Shown here: piece by piece, positions 37,480 to 46,671 of the stretch
How positions within the stretch are numbered: the first letter of the stretch is position 1
How the letters are laid out: every line of letters starts with the position of its first letter
Assembly (NCBI GenBank): GCA_026390735.1
Contig: JAPLFJ010000011.1
Span: 62,001 to 126,000 of the forward strand
DNA from: Ignavibacteriota bacterium
GTDB lineage: Bacteria; Bacteroidota; Ignavibacteria; Tepidaquicellales; Tepidaquicellaceae
Direction: 5' to 3'
Length of the DNA: 64,000 nucleotides
Notes under the pieces: generated by a model
What the model was told of the DNA's origin: nothing
The model's input: only the letters and a program-made list of their open reading frames with translations
Database searches by the model: none
Made by a program: the position numbers and the translations under genes

Positions 37480-39465
37480 ATGGAATCAATAAATAACTAC
37501 AATATAATTGAAAAAATCGGCGAAGGGGGAATGAGTAAGGTTTATCTTGCAGAGCATAAGTATCTTCACAAACTTAATGCTTTGAAAAAACTTAAATTGC
37601 AGGATAAAACAATTATTGAGAAATTTATTAAAGAAGCTCAGATTCTTTATGGTTTAAATCATAATTACATTGTAAAAGTCGAAGATTGCTTTGATTATGA
37701 AAACAACCTGTACATTGTTATCGAATATGTTAAAGGTCTCTCGTTAGATAAATACATAAAAAAGGATGGAAGGATTGAGCAACGCAAGGCGTTAGAAATA
37801 TTTAAGAAAATACTTTGCGGGGTTGAATACGCACACTCATCTAATATTATTCATAGAGATATAAAACCTTCTAATATTATGATTGATGAAAATGTTAATC
37901 CTAAAATACTTGATTTTGGAATAGCAAAGATAATAAACACTGGATTAACAACGAGTTCAACCACTACTTTGATGAACATTGGTTCTCCTGCTTATATGAG
38001 TCCCGAACAATACAAAAGCGAGACTGCTGACTTAAGAACTGATATATATTCTCTTGGAATTGTATTTTATGAAATGTTAACAGGTGTGAATCCATATTTA
38101 CTGGAAGATGCAACTCCGGTTTCTTTAGGTTATAAGATTGTTCACGAACCATTACCTGACCCGAAAACATACTTTCCTGAAATAAATAAACACTTTAGGG
38201 AAATTATTCTGAAGTGTACACAGAAAAATCCATATGACAGATATAATAACTGCAAAGAAATAATAGAAGCATTAGATAAAATATTGTCAGGCTCGATTAA
38301 AGTTGATAAAATTCAAAATGCACCTAATATTCCAAATAAGAAAACAGGATTTAGACTTAAGAAAAATAAAGCCGTCTCGATATTAATAATTTTAGTGATT
38401 CTTATTTCTGTAAGTATTTTAGGCAAATATATATTTTTTGATAAAACATTTTATAATGAAACAATATCTAATAACAAAAATGATACAACAAATAGCGTAA
38501 CTGTTGTTGATCAATGGAAATACAAGCCGAGCAGTTCATATTTTGATTTTCATAAGATACAGTTTATTAATAATACCGGTTGGATGATTTCTTGGAGCAA
38601 TGAAAATAAAGGTTTAAGCTATATTTATAAAACAAACAATGAATGTACATCAAAGGACGAGATATATAAATCAAATCCGTCGAATAGAATAAAAGATATA
38701 TTTTTTGTAGATGACAAAATAGGTTGGATGTTAGTAGGATCTAATTATGAATATTGGAAATCGCAACATTTTAAATTATTTAAGACTACAAATGGAGGCG
38801 AGAAATGGATAAATCAACTTAATACAACACAATTGTTCGTTGGACATTATGATGAATACGATTGGAATAGTTTGACTTGTTTATATTTTATAAATAGCAA
38901 TATAGGTTTTGTCGGTAGTGATGGGTGTATATATAAGACAATGAATGGTGGATATAAGTGGTCTAAAACTGTAATTAATAATGTATTAGGTGTTAAAAAC
39001 TATATCACTGGATTATTCTTTGTTGATTCCGATAATGGATGGGGGAGTTGTAATGATGGAGTTTTCGTAAAGACTACCAATGGTGGGGAATCCTGGCAAA
39101 CCATATTTACAAAATATAAAAAATCATTTCATTGTAAAACTTTTTTTATCAATACAACAACAGGATGGGCAGTAGGTAATGGAGGTTCTATAGTTAAAAC
39201 CACTGACGGAGGTATTAATTGGAACAAACAGCATTCAGACGCTCAAAATAACCTTAGAGATATATTGTTTGTTAATGAAAACACAGGTTGGATTGTTGGA
39301 GGAATGGGGACATTACTAAAAACAACAAATGCTGGTGAAAAATGGGAATATGTTACAATACCAAATCGAAATTTTTTAAATAGTATCGCAAAAAGTAATG
39401 ATAATAAATTATATATCGCCTGTGATAAAGGAGGAATCTTAACACTTGATTTGGAAAAACATTAA
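37480..39465 (+). CDS. Membrane serine/threonine kinase with extracytoplasmic YCF48/BNR-type domain
   Basis: A 661-residue protein. The kinase domain (~1-275) has GEGGMSKVY near 14, HRDIKPSN near 126, DFGIAK near 146 and a SPEQ line near 175. One transmembrane helix lies at ~298-318. The outer part (~330-661) contains repeated lines of the form GWxxGxxGxxxKTTNGGxxW, at least five of them, as in YCF48/BNR propeller-like or photosynthesis-system-II assembly domains. By the positive-inside pattern the kinase is cytosolic and the repeat domain periplasmic, so the protein looks like a one-pass receptor kinase that senses something outside the inner membrane. It is the last gene of the co-directional string, 24 nt after the Clp gene. 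Confidence 0.9.
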   Translation: MESINNYNIIEKIGEGGMSKVYLAEHKYLHKLNALKKLKLQDKTIIEKFIKEAQILYGLNHNYIVKVEDCFDYENNLYIVIEYVKGLSLDKYIKKDGRIEQRKALEIFKKILCGVEYAHSSNIIHRDIKPSNIMIDENVNPKILDFGIAKIINTGLTTSSTTTLMNIGSPAYMSPEQYKSETADLRTDIYSLGIVFYEMLTGVNPYLLEDATPVSLGYKIVHEPLPDPKTYFPEINKHFREIILKCTQKNPYDRYNNCKEIIEALDKILSGSIKVDKIQNAPNIPNKKTGFRLKKNKAVSILIILVILISVSILGKYIFFDKTFYNETISNNKNDTTNSVTVVDQWKYKPSSSYFDFHKIQFINNTGWMISWSNENKGLSYIYKTNNECTSKDEIYKSNPSNRIKDIFFVDDKIGWMLVGSNYEYWKSQHFKLFKTTNGGEKWINQLNTTQLFVGHYDEYDWNSLTCLYFINSNIGFVGSDGCIYKTMNGGYKWSKTVINNVLGVKNYITGLFFVDSDNGWGSCNDGVFVKTTNGGESWQTIFTKYKKSFHCKTFFINTTTGWAVGNGGSIVKTTDGGINWNKQHSDAQNNLRDILFVNENTGWIVGGMGTLLKTTNAGEKWEYVTIPNRNFLNSIAKSNDNKLYIACDKGGILTLDLEKH

Positions 39466-39467
39466 GC

Positions 39468-39483
39468 ATCAATTATAATTGAT
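39468..39483. terminator. A/T palindrome between convergent genes
   Basis: A perfect 16-bp palindrome, atcaattataattgat, lies between the ends of two convergent genes, with T-rich DNA following on the plus strand. Its stem is A/T-only, so terminator function is a weak guess. Confidence 0.3.
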
Positions 39484-39498
39484 TAAACATTTTTATTT

Positions 39499-39798
39499 CT
39501 ACCAGAATCTCCACCATTTCTTCTTTTCATTTTTAGGAGTTTCTAAAAGTCCAAGCTCCCTTAATACACCCACAGATTTTGATAAATATTCTCTTGTTTC
39601 AGGTGTCAGTTGTAGTTCTTTTCCTTCTTTTATATCATTACCCATTTTCTTCAATGAATTCTCATCAAAGTAATGATCAGTCATTGCCACTGAAATAATA
39701 AAGTCTTCCTCAGTGATTGGTTCAGAATTGCAAACAGGACAGTTATTAAAAGCCCCAAATTTTATTGCCCCGCATTTAAAACATACTGCTGTTGTCAT
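39499..39798 (-). CDS. Small zinc-ribbon-like protein
   Basis: A 99-residue protein with an N-terminal zinc-knuckle, CFKCG (C6/C9) and CPVCNSE (C20/C23), then a helical region and a basic, aromatic C-terminus ending KKKWWRFW. The only recognisable feature is the four-cysteine ribbon. It is convergent with the receptor-kinase gene, so it is not part of that operon. Function unknown; nucleic-acid or protein binding through the ribbon is typical for such small proteins. Confidence 0.65.
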   Translation of the reverse strand: MTTAVCFKCGAIKFGAFNNCPVCNSEPITEEDFIISVAMTDHYFDENSLKKMGNDIKEGKELQLTPETREYLSKSVGVLRELGLLETPKNEKKKWWRFW

Positions 39799-39957
39799 AT
39801 TTAAAATTACTAAATTACTTTATAATGTCACTTAACGTAACTATTCAAAGTTAATTATTAAATTACTTACAATATTATCATCAATTGATAAAATTGATTC
39901 TTGCTGCTTTTCTAATTTAATATTGAGGGAGAAACTTTTAAATATTAAATAAATCAA

Positions 39958-40407
39958 ATGAGAAAGACTATTATTCTAATTTTATTGGTTACTTCGCCAG
40001 TATGTTATTCTCAGGAGGAAAATTATAATATTCTTTATTGCAATGATGCCACGTCTTCATACTGGAGATACATTACTTTTGAAAATATGTACAATGTCGA
40101 TAAAATGCTTGAAATATTAGTTAAAGAACTTAAAGAAAGAGGATTCAAAGTAATATCTTATAACGACAAAACTCATTATATCTCGTCCGAGAAGGAACTT
40201 TGTCTAAACATCAACTTTACATTTTGTGTTTATGATTCAAATTTCAATCCGTTACTTACTCAACCCAAAAACACAATAGGGTTTTGTGCTCATATTTACA
40301 GTTATATCATTTATGAACTTCCCGTTGATATTAAAGTTTACGCCCGCAACAAAATCCCTCAATTGCAGGAAGAATTATTGTCTTCATTAAAGTCCTGCAA
40401 AAAATAA
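39958..40407 (+). CDS. Secreted hypothetical protein
   Basis: A 149-residue protein with a signal peptide (about residues 1-19, ending CYSQ). The mature part has an alpha/beta look (NVDKMLEILVKELKERGFKVISYND) with several Cys residues (near 29, 81, 89, 107) that could form disulfides in the periplasm. I recognise no family. It is in the same A/T-rich composition zone as the signalling island, 160 nt from the preceding divergent gene, and is probably the last gene of the accessory region. Confidence 0.6.
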   Translation: MRKTIILILLVTSPVCYSQEENYNILYCNDATSSYWRYITFENMYNVDKMLEILVKELKERGFKVISYNDKTHYISSEKELCLNINFTFCVYDSNFNPLLTQPKNTIGFCAHIYSYIIYELPVDIKVYARNKIPQLQEELLSSLKSCKK

Positions 40408-40609
40408 TAAAAATTTGATAAAATAAGGAAATACGATTTGCGATTTTCTAAGTGGTCAAAGAATACGTAAAATTTAATGTATCCTTCATAAATAGTCAGG
40501 CTTTGCATTTTTACAACTCAACTCACCCCCGTCCTCTAATTATTCTATATATTTTCTATTTTTAATTAATTAGTTTTACATAACAATTACCTCAAAATTT
40601 ATTAATAAT

Positions 40610-43015
40610 ATGGACACAATTAAAGCAAAACCTTTTAGTTTAGGACCACGCAGGGGAAAGTTCTACGATGTAAATGATATCTTAAAGTCATTAACCCCGA
40701 TTCAAAAAGAAGAAGTTGAGAAGTTTGAAAAACTTGACCTTATTTACAGAACTCTTTGCGGTCTCCTCTATAACTTTGTTCCTACAAGCGGACACCCGGG
40801 CGGCTCAATTTCATCCGGCAGGTTTGTGGAATCAATCTTATATAAAACAGCTGATTATGATTTTTCAATCCCGACATCAGATAAGAATGATATGCTTGTA
40901 TATGCTGCTGGACACAAAGCTATGGGACTCTATGCGATGTATGCTCTTCGTAATGAAATAGTCCGTGCCTATAAACCCGAACTTCTTCCCGACGAAAAGA
41001 ACCAGTTGCGTTTTGAAGATATGCTTGGTTTCAGAAGAAATCCTGTTAACGATACTCCGCTGTTCAAAAAGTTTAATTCAAAAGCACTCGACGGACATCC
41101 TACTCCTGCAACTCCTTTCGTTAAGGTTGCAACTGGTGCAAGCGGCGTTGGTATCCCTGCAGGTTTCGGTCTTGCTCTCGGTGCCATCGATTACTACGGA
41201 CCGAATGCTCCTAAAGTTCACCTTGTTGAAGGCGAAGGCGGTATGACTCCGGGACGTGTTTCCGAAGCACTCGCAGCTGCATCTTCAATGTGCTTACATA
41301 ATATTATTCTTCATATAGATTTTAATCAGGCTTCTATCGACAGTAACAGAGTCTGCCGTGATGGTGATCTTAAAGGTGACTATGTACAGTGGGATCCGGC
41401 CGAACTTACTTACCTTCACGATTTTAATGTTATCTATTGTGATGACGGTAAAGACCATACAAAAGTTATTGCTGCTCAGACATTCGCAAAGCAACTTAAC
41501 AACGGAATGCCGACGGCAATCGTATACAGAACCATCAAGGGCTGGCAGTATGGTATCGAAGGAAAAGGTTCGCACGGTGCAGGACATAAATTCTGCTCAC
41601 CAGAATTCTATAAATTCCTTTCTACTTTTGAAAATACTTTTGGTGTTAAAATGCCTGTTTATGAAGCAAAGGCAACTACTGAACTTAAGAATGAATTCGG
41701 ACAGTTAGTACCTAACTTTGAAGGTGACTGGAGTAAAATCAATATCGAGAAATATTACTGGGATTCATTATTAATAATGCGCGAAGTAATTGAAACAAAT
41801 AAAGACCTGAAGTTTTTTGCTGATGCAATTTCTGATTCTAAAGCAAGACTCGATAAATTAAACAGAACTCCACGCGATAATAAAACAGAACTTGAAAAAT
41901 TATACACAGATAAATCAATATCATTCGATAAAACTCCTGAGGAACTTAAGGTCGTTCCGGGAACAGTAACAACTATCAGAGCAGTACTCGGTGCATCACT
42001 CGGATACATTAATCATAAAACAAACGGTGCAGTTCTCGGTGTCGCAGCAGACTTACTCGGTTCAACGAGTGTTAACCTTGTCGGCGAAGGATTCCAGAAC
42101 GGATTCTTCAATGCAGTTGATAATCCGGGTTCAAGAATATTAACCATCGGTGGTATCTGTGAAGATGCTATGGGTGCAATGATGGGCGGTGTAGGTGCTT
42201 ACGGAAGAAACATCGGTGTAAGTTCATCATACGGTGCTTTTATCTCTGCGATGGAACACACAGATGCAAGACTTCATTCTATCGGTGAAATGAGCAAGGT
42301 CGAACACTATGGCGGTCATTTCAACACATGGGTTCTCGTTAATGCTCACGCAGGTTTGAAAACAGGTGAAGACGGACCAACACATGCAGACCCGCAATGC
42401 TTACAGTTATTGCAGGGTAACTTCCCTAAAGGTACAGTTATTACTCTCACTCCGTGGGAACCGGGCGAAGTCTGGCCGTTATTAATTGCAGGTTTGATGA
42501 AACGTCCTGCAGTTCTTTCTCCTTACGTCACAAGGCCTAACGAAACAATCGCAGATAGAAAAGCATTAAAACTTGCTCCTGCTACAGATGCAGCAAAAGG
42601 TTTGTATGCACTCAGAAAAGCAGATCCGAAGAAAAAACTCGATGGCAGTATAGTACTTCAGGAAAGCGGCGTGACGATTGAATTCATTAACGGTGCACTT
42701 CCAAAACTCGATGCCGAAGGATATAACTTAAATATCTTCTACGTCTCAAGCGCAGAACTCTTCGACTTATTGCCTGAAAAGGAAAAAGAAGAAATCTACC
42801 CTCAGTCAATCGCACAAACTGCAATGGGTATAACTGGATTCACTCTTCCTACAATGGAAAAATGGATTACTTCATATGAAGGCAGAAGCAGAATTCTTCA
42901 TCCGTTCCGTAATGGATACTTCCTCGGAAGCGGTGCCGCTGAAAGCGTGCTGAAACAGGCAGGTCTCGATGGCGATGGAATCTATGAAGAAGTAATTAAG
43001 TATATCAAGAAATAA
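40610..43015 (+). CDS. Transketolase-family thiamine diphosphate enzyme
   Basis: An 801-residue protein, longer than the usual ~660-residue transketolase. The N-terminal half shows SGHPGGSISSGR (near 63), GHKAMG (near 103) and the thiamine-diphosphate/metal motif GEGGMTPGR ... DFNQAS (near 207-244). The C-terminal half has GGICEDAMGAMMGG (near 510), GEDGPTHADPQ (near 585) and a final regulatory-type domain. It should transfer a two-carbon ketol unit between sugar phosphates in the pentose phosphate pathway. The extra ~140 residues, mostly between the two halves (~330-460), are of unknown purpose. It is monocistronic, ending in a strong terminator. The composition is closer to the first operon than to the A/T-rich island. 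Confidence 0.85.
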   Translation: MDTIKAKPFSLGPRRGKFYDVNDILKSLTPIQKEEVEKFEKLDLIYRTLCGLLYNFVPTSGHPGGSISSGRFVESILYKTADYDFSIPTSDKNDMLVYAAGHKAMGLYAMYALRNEIVRAYKPELLPDEKNQLRFEDMLGFRRNPVNDTPLFKKFNSKALDGHPTPATPFVKVATGASGVGIPAGFGLALGAIDYYGPNAPKVHLVEGEGGMTPGRVSEALAAASSMCLHNIILHIDFNQASIDSNRVCRDGDLKGDYVQWDPAELTYLHDFNVIYCDDGKDHTKVIAAQTFAKQLNNGMPTAIVYRTIKGWQYGIEGKGSHGAGHKFCSPEFYKFLSTFENTFGVKMPVYEAKATTELKNEFGQLVPNFEGDWSKINIEKYYWDSLLIMREVIETNKDLKFFADAISDSKARLDKLNRTPRDNKTELEKLYTDKSISFDKTPEELKVVPGTVTTIRAVLGASLGYINHKTNGAVLGVAADLLGSTSVNLVGEGFQNGFFNAVDNPGSRILTIGGICEDAMGAMMGGVGAYGRNIGVSSSYGAFISAMEHTDARLHSIGEMSKVEHYGGHFNTWVLVNAHAGLKTGEDGPTHADPQCLQLLQGNFPKGTVITLTPWEPGEVWPLLIAGLMKRPAVLSPYVTRPNETIADRKALKLAPATDAAKGLYALRKADPKKKLDGSIVLQESGVTIEFINGALPKLDAEGYNLNIFYVSSAELFDLLPEKEKEEIYPQSIAQTAMGITGFTLPTMEKWITSYEGRSRILHPFRNGYFLGSGAAESVLKQAGLDGDGIYEEVIKYIKK

Positions 43016-43036
43016 GAAGATTACAATACGCTAATA

Positions 43037-43063
43037 AAAAAAGGGGCTTATAGCCCCTTTTTT
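43037..43063. terminator. Bidirectional intrinsic terminator
   Basis: A 12-bp perfect stem, aaaaaaggggct/agcccctttttt, with a 3-nt loop, placed between the convergent transketolase and small secreted-protein genes. A-tract and T-tract on opposite sides allow termination in both directions. Confidence 0.92.
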
Positions 43064-43082
43064 ATTGAATATCTGTCGTTAC

Positions 43083-43448
43083 TTATTTAGTCGCTAAATA
43101 CTGAAACGTTCCATCGCCGTTAATCTGAAGTGCAACAAGTTTGCAGGCGTCGATATGTGTGAACGTTATATGACCGTCTGCTGCATCTGTAATCTTCATA
43201 TCAAATAAACAGGTTGTTCCGAATTCTGCAGGAATATTCACGCTGATTGTTGAACCATTCTCAAACAGATTGTTAGGAAGAATGTCATTACCCCAGTGAT
43301 TTGCTTCTGCAGGTGATACGAATACATCAACCAGTGTTACACCGGTGTTGTTCGTTACCTGAAATGTTAATGCCTGTGCAGATGAATTCTTTGCTGAAAA
43401 GAAAGATATTCCTGCAATTACTAAAAATAGAAATAATAGCTTTTTCAT
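43083..43448 (-). CDS. Small secreted hypothetical protein
   Basis: A 121-residue protein with a signal peptide (about residues 1-25, ending SSAQ). The mature part is a short beta-rich domain (LTFQVTNNTGVTLVDVFVSP, TTCLFDMKITDAADG) with two Cys residues that may pair. It resembles small periplasmic beta-sandwich proteins of unknown function. It is convergent with the transketolase gene and shares its terminator. No functional assignment is possible. Confidence 0.65.
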   Translation of the reverse strand: MKKLLFLFLVIAGISFFSAKNSSAQALTFQVTNNTGVTLVDVFVSPAEANHWGNDILPNNLFENGSTISVNIPAEFGTTCLFDMKITDAADGHITFTHIDACKLVALQINGDGTFQYLATK

Positions 43449-43636
43449 AGTGTTTCCCTTTTGTTTAATTTTTTAATTAATTGTTGTTCTATAGGTTTTA
43501 AAACCCTAATGCAGAGATATTAATTCCCAAAATAACATAACGTATCATTTATTCCTGTTCCGATTAAACTTCCATTGAAGGCGAACTAAATAGACTTTAA
43601 GATGATTATCAATCTATATAAATTGAACTAAAAAAT

Positions 43637-44101
43637 ATGCAGTCAAAATCTAAAACAGTAAAAGAATACATAAACGATATTCCTCCCGAACGTGCCGAAG
43701 CATTCAGCAAACTACGGAATACTATAATTAAAAATCTTCCAAAAGGATTCGAAGAGGGGCTTTACTATGGTATGATAGGTTATTGCGTCCCCCATAGTAT
43801 TTATCCGAAAGGATATCACTGCAAACCCGAACAGCCGCTTCCGTTCGCAAACATTGCTTCACAGAAAAACTTTATCGCATTCTATCATATGGGCCTCTAT
43901 GCAAACCCTGATTTATTTAATTGGTTTGTTACGGAATTTCCAAAACATACTGACGCAAAACTCGATATGGGTAAAAGTTGTGTGCGCTTTAAGAAAACGA
44001 GCGATATCCCGTTTAAATTAATTGGTGAATTAATGAAGAAGATTTCTGTCAAAGACTGGATTCAGTTGTACGAAAAGAGTTTTCTTAAATCAAAAAAATA
44101 G
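43637..44101 (+). CDS. DUF1801 domain protein
   Basis: A 154-residue single-domain protein of the DUF1801/YdhG-like group: KTVKEYINDIPPERAEAF at the N-terminus, GFEEGLYYGMIGYCVP in the middle, and GKSCVRFKKTSDIPFKLIGEL near the C-terminus are characteristic of that family. Function is unknown; the fold is related to iron-chaperone-like proteins of Firmicutes. It is monocistronic with no obvious partner. Confidence 0.8.
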   Translation: MQSKSKTVKEYINDIPPERAEAFSKLRNTIIKNLPKGFEEGLYYGMIGYCVPHSIYPKGYHCKPEQPLPFANIASQKNFIAFYHMGLYANPDLFNWFVTEFPKHTDAKLDMGKSCVRFKKTSDIPFKLIGELMKKISVKDWIQLYEKSFLKSKK

Positions 44102-44444
44102 TACAACATTAATTCTTTCAAATTGTGCAATACTTTAATGAAATAGCACTTTTTGGGGAACTTTCTTCCCTTATTTGATGTTTAAGATAGTAAAGGAAAT
44201 AGTAGCCCGATTTCTGAAATATTAAGGTGTTTTTCCTGTAATTAATGATATAACTGTTGTAAAAACAACAAGATTAAGATTTCTCCACTGACAGTCCGCT
44301 CATAGTCCAATAATCCTCCACTTATATTCCACTGACCTCTCTTAGTTCTCCCGTACTTCTCCCGTATCAACCTAATATAATCATCGTTTACCAATAATAT
44401 ATCATTTGCTTAGATAAAGCCTCACTATAATTTGAATGTAATTC
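44102..44444. other. Intergenic region with short tandem repeat
   Basis: About 340 bp without a gene, between a plus-strand gene and a minus-strand operon end. It contains a tandem pair of 11-mers (ttctcccgtac at 44346-44356 and ttctcccgtat at 44357-44367), preceded by loosely periodic cc-act pieces from 44280, and a small hairpin gttgt/acaac near 44255. This looks like a degraded intergenic repeat. Confidence 0.5.
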
Positions 44445-45683
44445 CTATTTTGCAGGTAACAACTTTGCCTTTACCTCTCCAAACCCAACTGTATAATTCT
44501 CACCCTTGGCATATGCCCTCATTATTACTGTGTCGCCGTCCTCTATGAATTTTCTCTCTTCTCCCGAAGGCAATTTTATCGGCTCCGTTCCTCTCCACGT
44601 TATCTCAAGCATCGAACCTCTCGCATCTTTCGTCGGTCCGCTTATCGTTCCCGAGGCCATCATATCGCCGGTTCTTGTGTTGCATCCGTTTACAGTGTGA
44701 TGTGCCAGATGCTGTCTCATATTATAATATAAATATTTGTAGTTTGATTCGCATATCATAACCGCTTCATCCATTTTCCCGCTCTTTAATTTCACTTCAA
44801 GGTTAATGTCAAAAGTCGGATTTCCTTTCGTTTGTAAATAAGGCAGTAATTCTTTTTCAAACTTTGGTCCTTCTGTCCTGAATGGCTGCAGAGCATCAAG
44901 TGTTACAATCCAAGGCGAAATTGATGTTGCAAAGTTCTTCGCAAGGAAAGGCCCAAGCGGCTGGTATTCCCACGCCTGTATGTCCCTCGCACTCCAGTCA
45001 TTCACAACTACCATTCCGAATATATGTTCTTCTGCATTCTCAACTGTTATATTCTCACCAAGGTTATTTCCCGTTCCGATAAAAAATCCCATCTCAAGTT
45101 CAAAATCCATTTGCTTGCTCGCTCCGAAAACTGGCGCAGCATTCGGGTCTGGACGTGTTTGCCCCTTCGGTCGCCTCACGTCTTCACCACTTACAATAAT
45201 TGAACTCGACCTTCCGTGATACGCTATCGGTATATGCAACCAGTTTGGCATTAACGCATTTTCCTTGCCGCGAAACATTTCTCCGACATTAGAAGCGTGC
45301 TCTCTCGATGAATAAAAATCTGTGTAATCACCTATGCTCACAGGCAATACCATTTCTACATCCTTCATTAAATGAAAACATTCATTTCTTATAACCTCGC
45401 TATCCCTGAGCTCAGCATTATCCGCATCAAGCAGTTTCTGTATTCTGTTCCTCGCATCTGTCCACACCTTCTTTCCGCATCCCATAAATTCATTCAGCGT
45501 TTCTGTCTGAAAGACTTTCTTCTCTTGGAAAATATAACCGATTCCTTCAAGCATCTTTAAGTCTAATACATAATCTCCTATTGCCGTTACAATTCTTTTC
45601 TCTCCGTTTATCAGAGCAACTCCGAACGGTATGTTCTCTATCGGAAAATGTGAATCCCTGCCGTATGTAATAAATGACTTCAT
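44445..45683 (-). CDS. fahA: Fumarylacetoacetase
   Basis: A 412-residue enzyme, the normal length for the family. Active-site and metal motifs are present: DYTDFYSSREHA (near 118), IAYHGRSSS (near 152), RPKGQTRPD (near 168), FELEMGFFIG (near 193-202), NDWSARDIQAWEYQPLGPF (near 228-246) and the KNFATSISPW line. It cleaves fumarylacetoacetate into fumarate and acetoacetate, the last step of tyrosine/phenylalanine or homogentisate breakdown, in the cytosol. The other pathway genes (HPD, homogentisate dioxygenase) are not in the window. It lies 7 nt after the 326-residue partner gene on the same strand, so the two form an operon. Confidence 0.93.
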   Translation of the reverse strand: MKSFITYGRDSHFPIENIPFGVALINGEKRIVTAIGDYVLDLKMLEGIGYIFQEKKVFQTETLNEFMGCGKKVWTDARNRIQKLLDADNAELRDSEVIRNECFHLMKDVEMVLPVSIGDYTDFYSSREHASNVGEMFRGKENALMPNWLHIPIAYHGRSSSIIVSGEDVRRPKGQTRPDPNAAPVFGASKQMDFELEMGFFIGTGNNLGENITVENAEEHIFGMVVVNDWSARDIQAWEYQPLGPFLAKNFATSISPWIVTLDALQPFRTEGPKFEKELLPYLQTKGNPTFDINLEVKLKSGKMDEAVMICESNYKYLYYNMRQHLAHHTVNGCNTRTGDMMASGTISGPTKDARGSMLEITWRGTEPIKLPSGEERKFIEDGDTVIMRAYAKGENYTVGFGEVKAKLLPAK

Positions 45684-45690
45684 ATATGTT

Positions 45691-46671
45691 TTATAATAAG
45701 TTTAATTTCTTTAAATCTTCTCTCGGTTCATCAAAACTACAACTTCCAAAAGAAAGAACAAATTCATTTCTTGCCTTACTTACCATTTCAGCACTCGCAG
45801 GTATATCATTCCATCTGAATTCTTCTTCCGTAAATTTAAACGAACCTGCATTCTCATCATTCACTATTTCCGTAATCTCCTTAAGTGATAGTGAATTTGC
45901 ATAAGTTAATACACCCGCACCAAACACATTCATGAACCCGTGCATCTTCGTAGATACAGAATCGTTGTAATGCCTTATAGGATGATGCAGTCCGGCTGTT
46001 GCTTTAAACTGCAACTTATGTTCTTTACAAGATTTTAATGCAAAGGCAACCTGTTCAGATGTCGGGAAAAGTTCCGGAGTCACTCCGCCCGTCCTCAATT
46101 TAAACCCTGCATTCCCCCCTTTTTTGTCACTTTCCGCCATTGTATAAGTAAGTTTCTCAATCACAAACTCGTAATCATTGTTTACAGGCGGTTCGAAGAA
46201 TATCTTACTCCCGAATAATCCGTGTTCATTAAAGATTATTGAACAGTCATTTAAGAATTTCTTGCATGCACCCGAATTGTTCTTTCCTGAAATATCATCC
46301 GGTAGTTTTGCCTCAAAATTATCCGTTACTATCAGTTCACTGTGCTCGCTCACAAAACCCTTAATCATCGTTAAATCTTTATCGAGTGTCTTCAGAAATT
46401 CCTTTGTGGTTTTACCTCCGGAAAGAAGTAAAGCAAAAGATACCCACCTCTCTGACTTAAAATCGTGCAATTGCTTCGATATTCCTGAGTCATGATTAGT
46501 AAATTCTTCAAATGATTTTATTGAGCAGATAAATTTATCCATCATCCGTTCATCTTCGGAATTCAGATATTCCAGATAGTTCAGAAATGCCGTTTCAAGG
46601 TCAAGATTGGCAGGAGGATACATTCCTGCATAATCAATCAGCCTTTTCATAAAATTGTTAAATGATGCCAT
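45691..46671 (-). CDS. Uncharacterised protein co-transcribed with fumarylacetoacetase
   Basis: A 326-residue cytosolic protein that I do not recognise by family. It has no signal peptide or membrane span. Sequence hints of an alpha/beta barrel are scattered (ATAGLHHPIRHYNDS near 235, MHGFMNVFGAGVLTYA near 253). It precedes the fumarylacetoacetase gene with a 7-nt gap, a coupling that suggests a role in aromatic amino-acid degradation or detoxification of its reactive intermediates. Confidence 0.6.
   Translation of the reverse strand: MASFNNFMKRLIDYAGMYPPANLDLETAFLNYLEYLNSEDERMMDKFICSIKSFEEFTNHDSGISKQLHDFKSERWVSFALLLSGGKTTKEFLKTLDKDLTMIKGFVSEHSELIVTDNFEAKLPDDISGKNNSGACKKFLNDCSIIFNEHGLFGSKIFFEPPVNNDYEFVIEKLTYTMAESDKKGGNAGFKLRTGGVTPELFPTSEQVAFALKSCKEHKLQFKATAGLHHPIRHYNDSVSTKMHGFMNVFGAGVLTYANSLSLKEITEIVNDENAGSFKFTEEEFRWNDIPASAEMVSKARNEFVLSFGSCSFDEPREDLKKLNLL

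Noticed and set aside
26813-39465. Type VI secretion system, suggested by FHA, kinase, PP2C and Clp together
   Set aside because: No Tss structural genes (sheath, tube, baseplate, TssJLM) are present, and the Clp protein lacks the size and middle domain of ClpV.
40480-40550. Possible degraded copy of the 8449-8489 palindromic element (aactcacccccgtcctc)
   Set aside because: Similarity to the reverse complement of the intact element is short and imperfect and could be chance.
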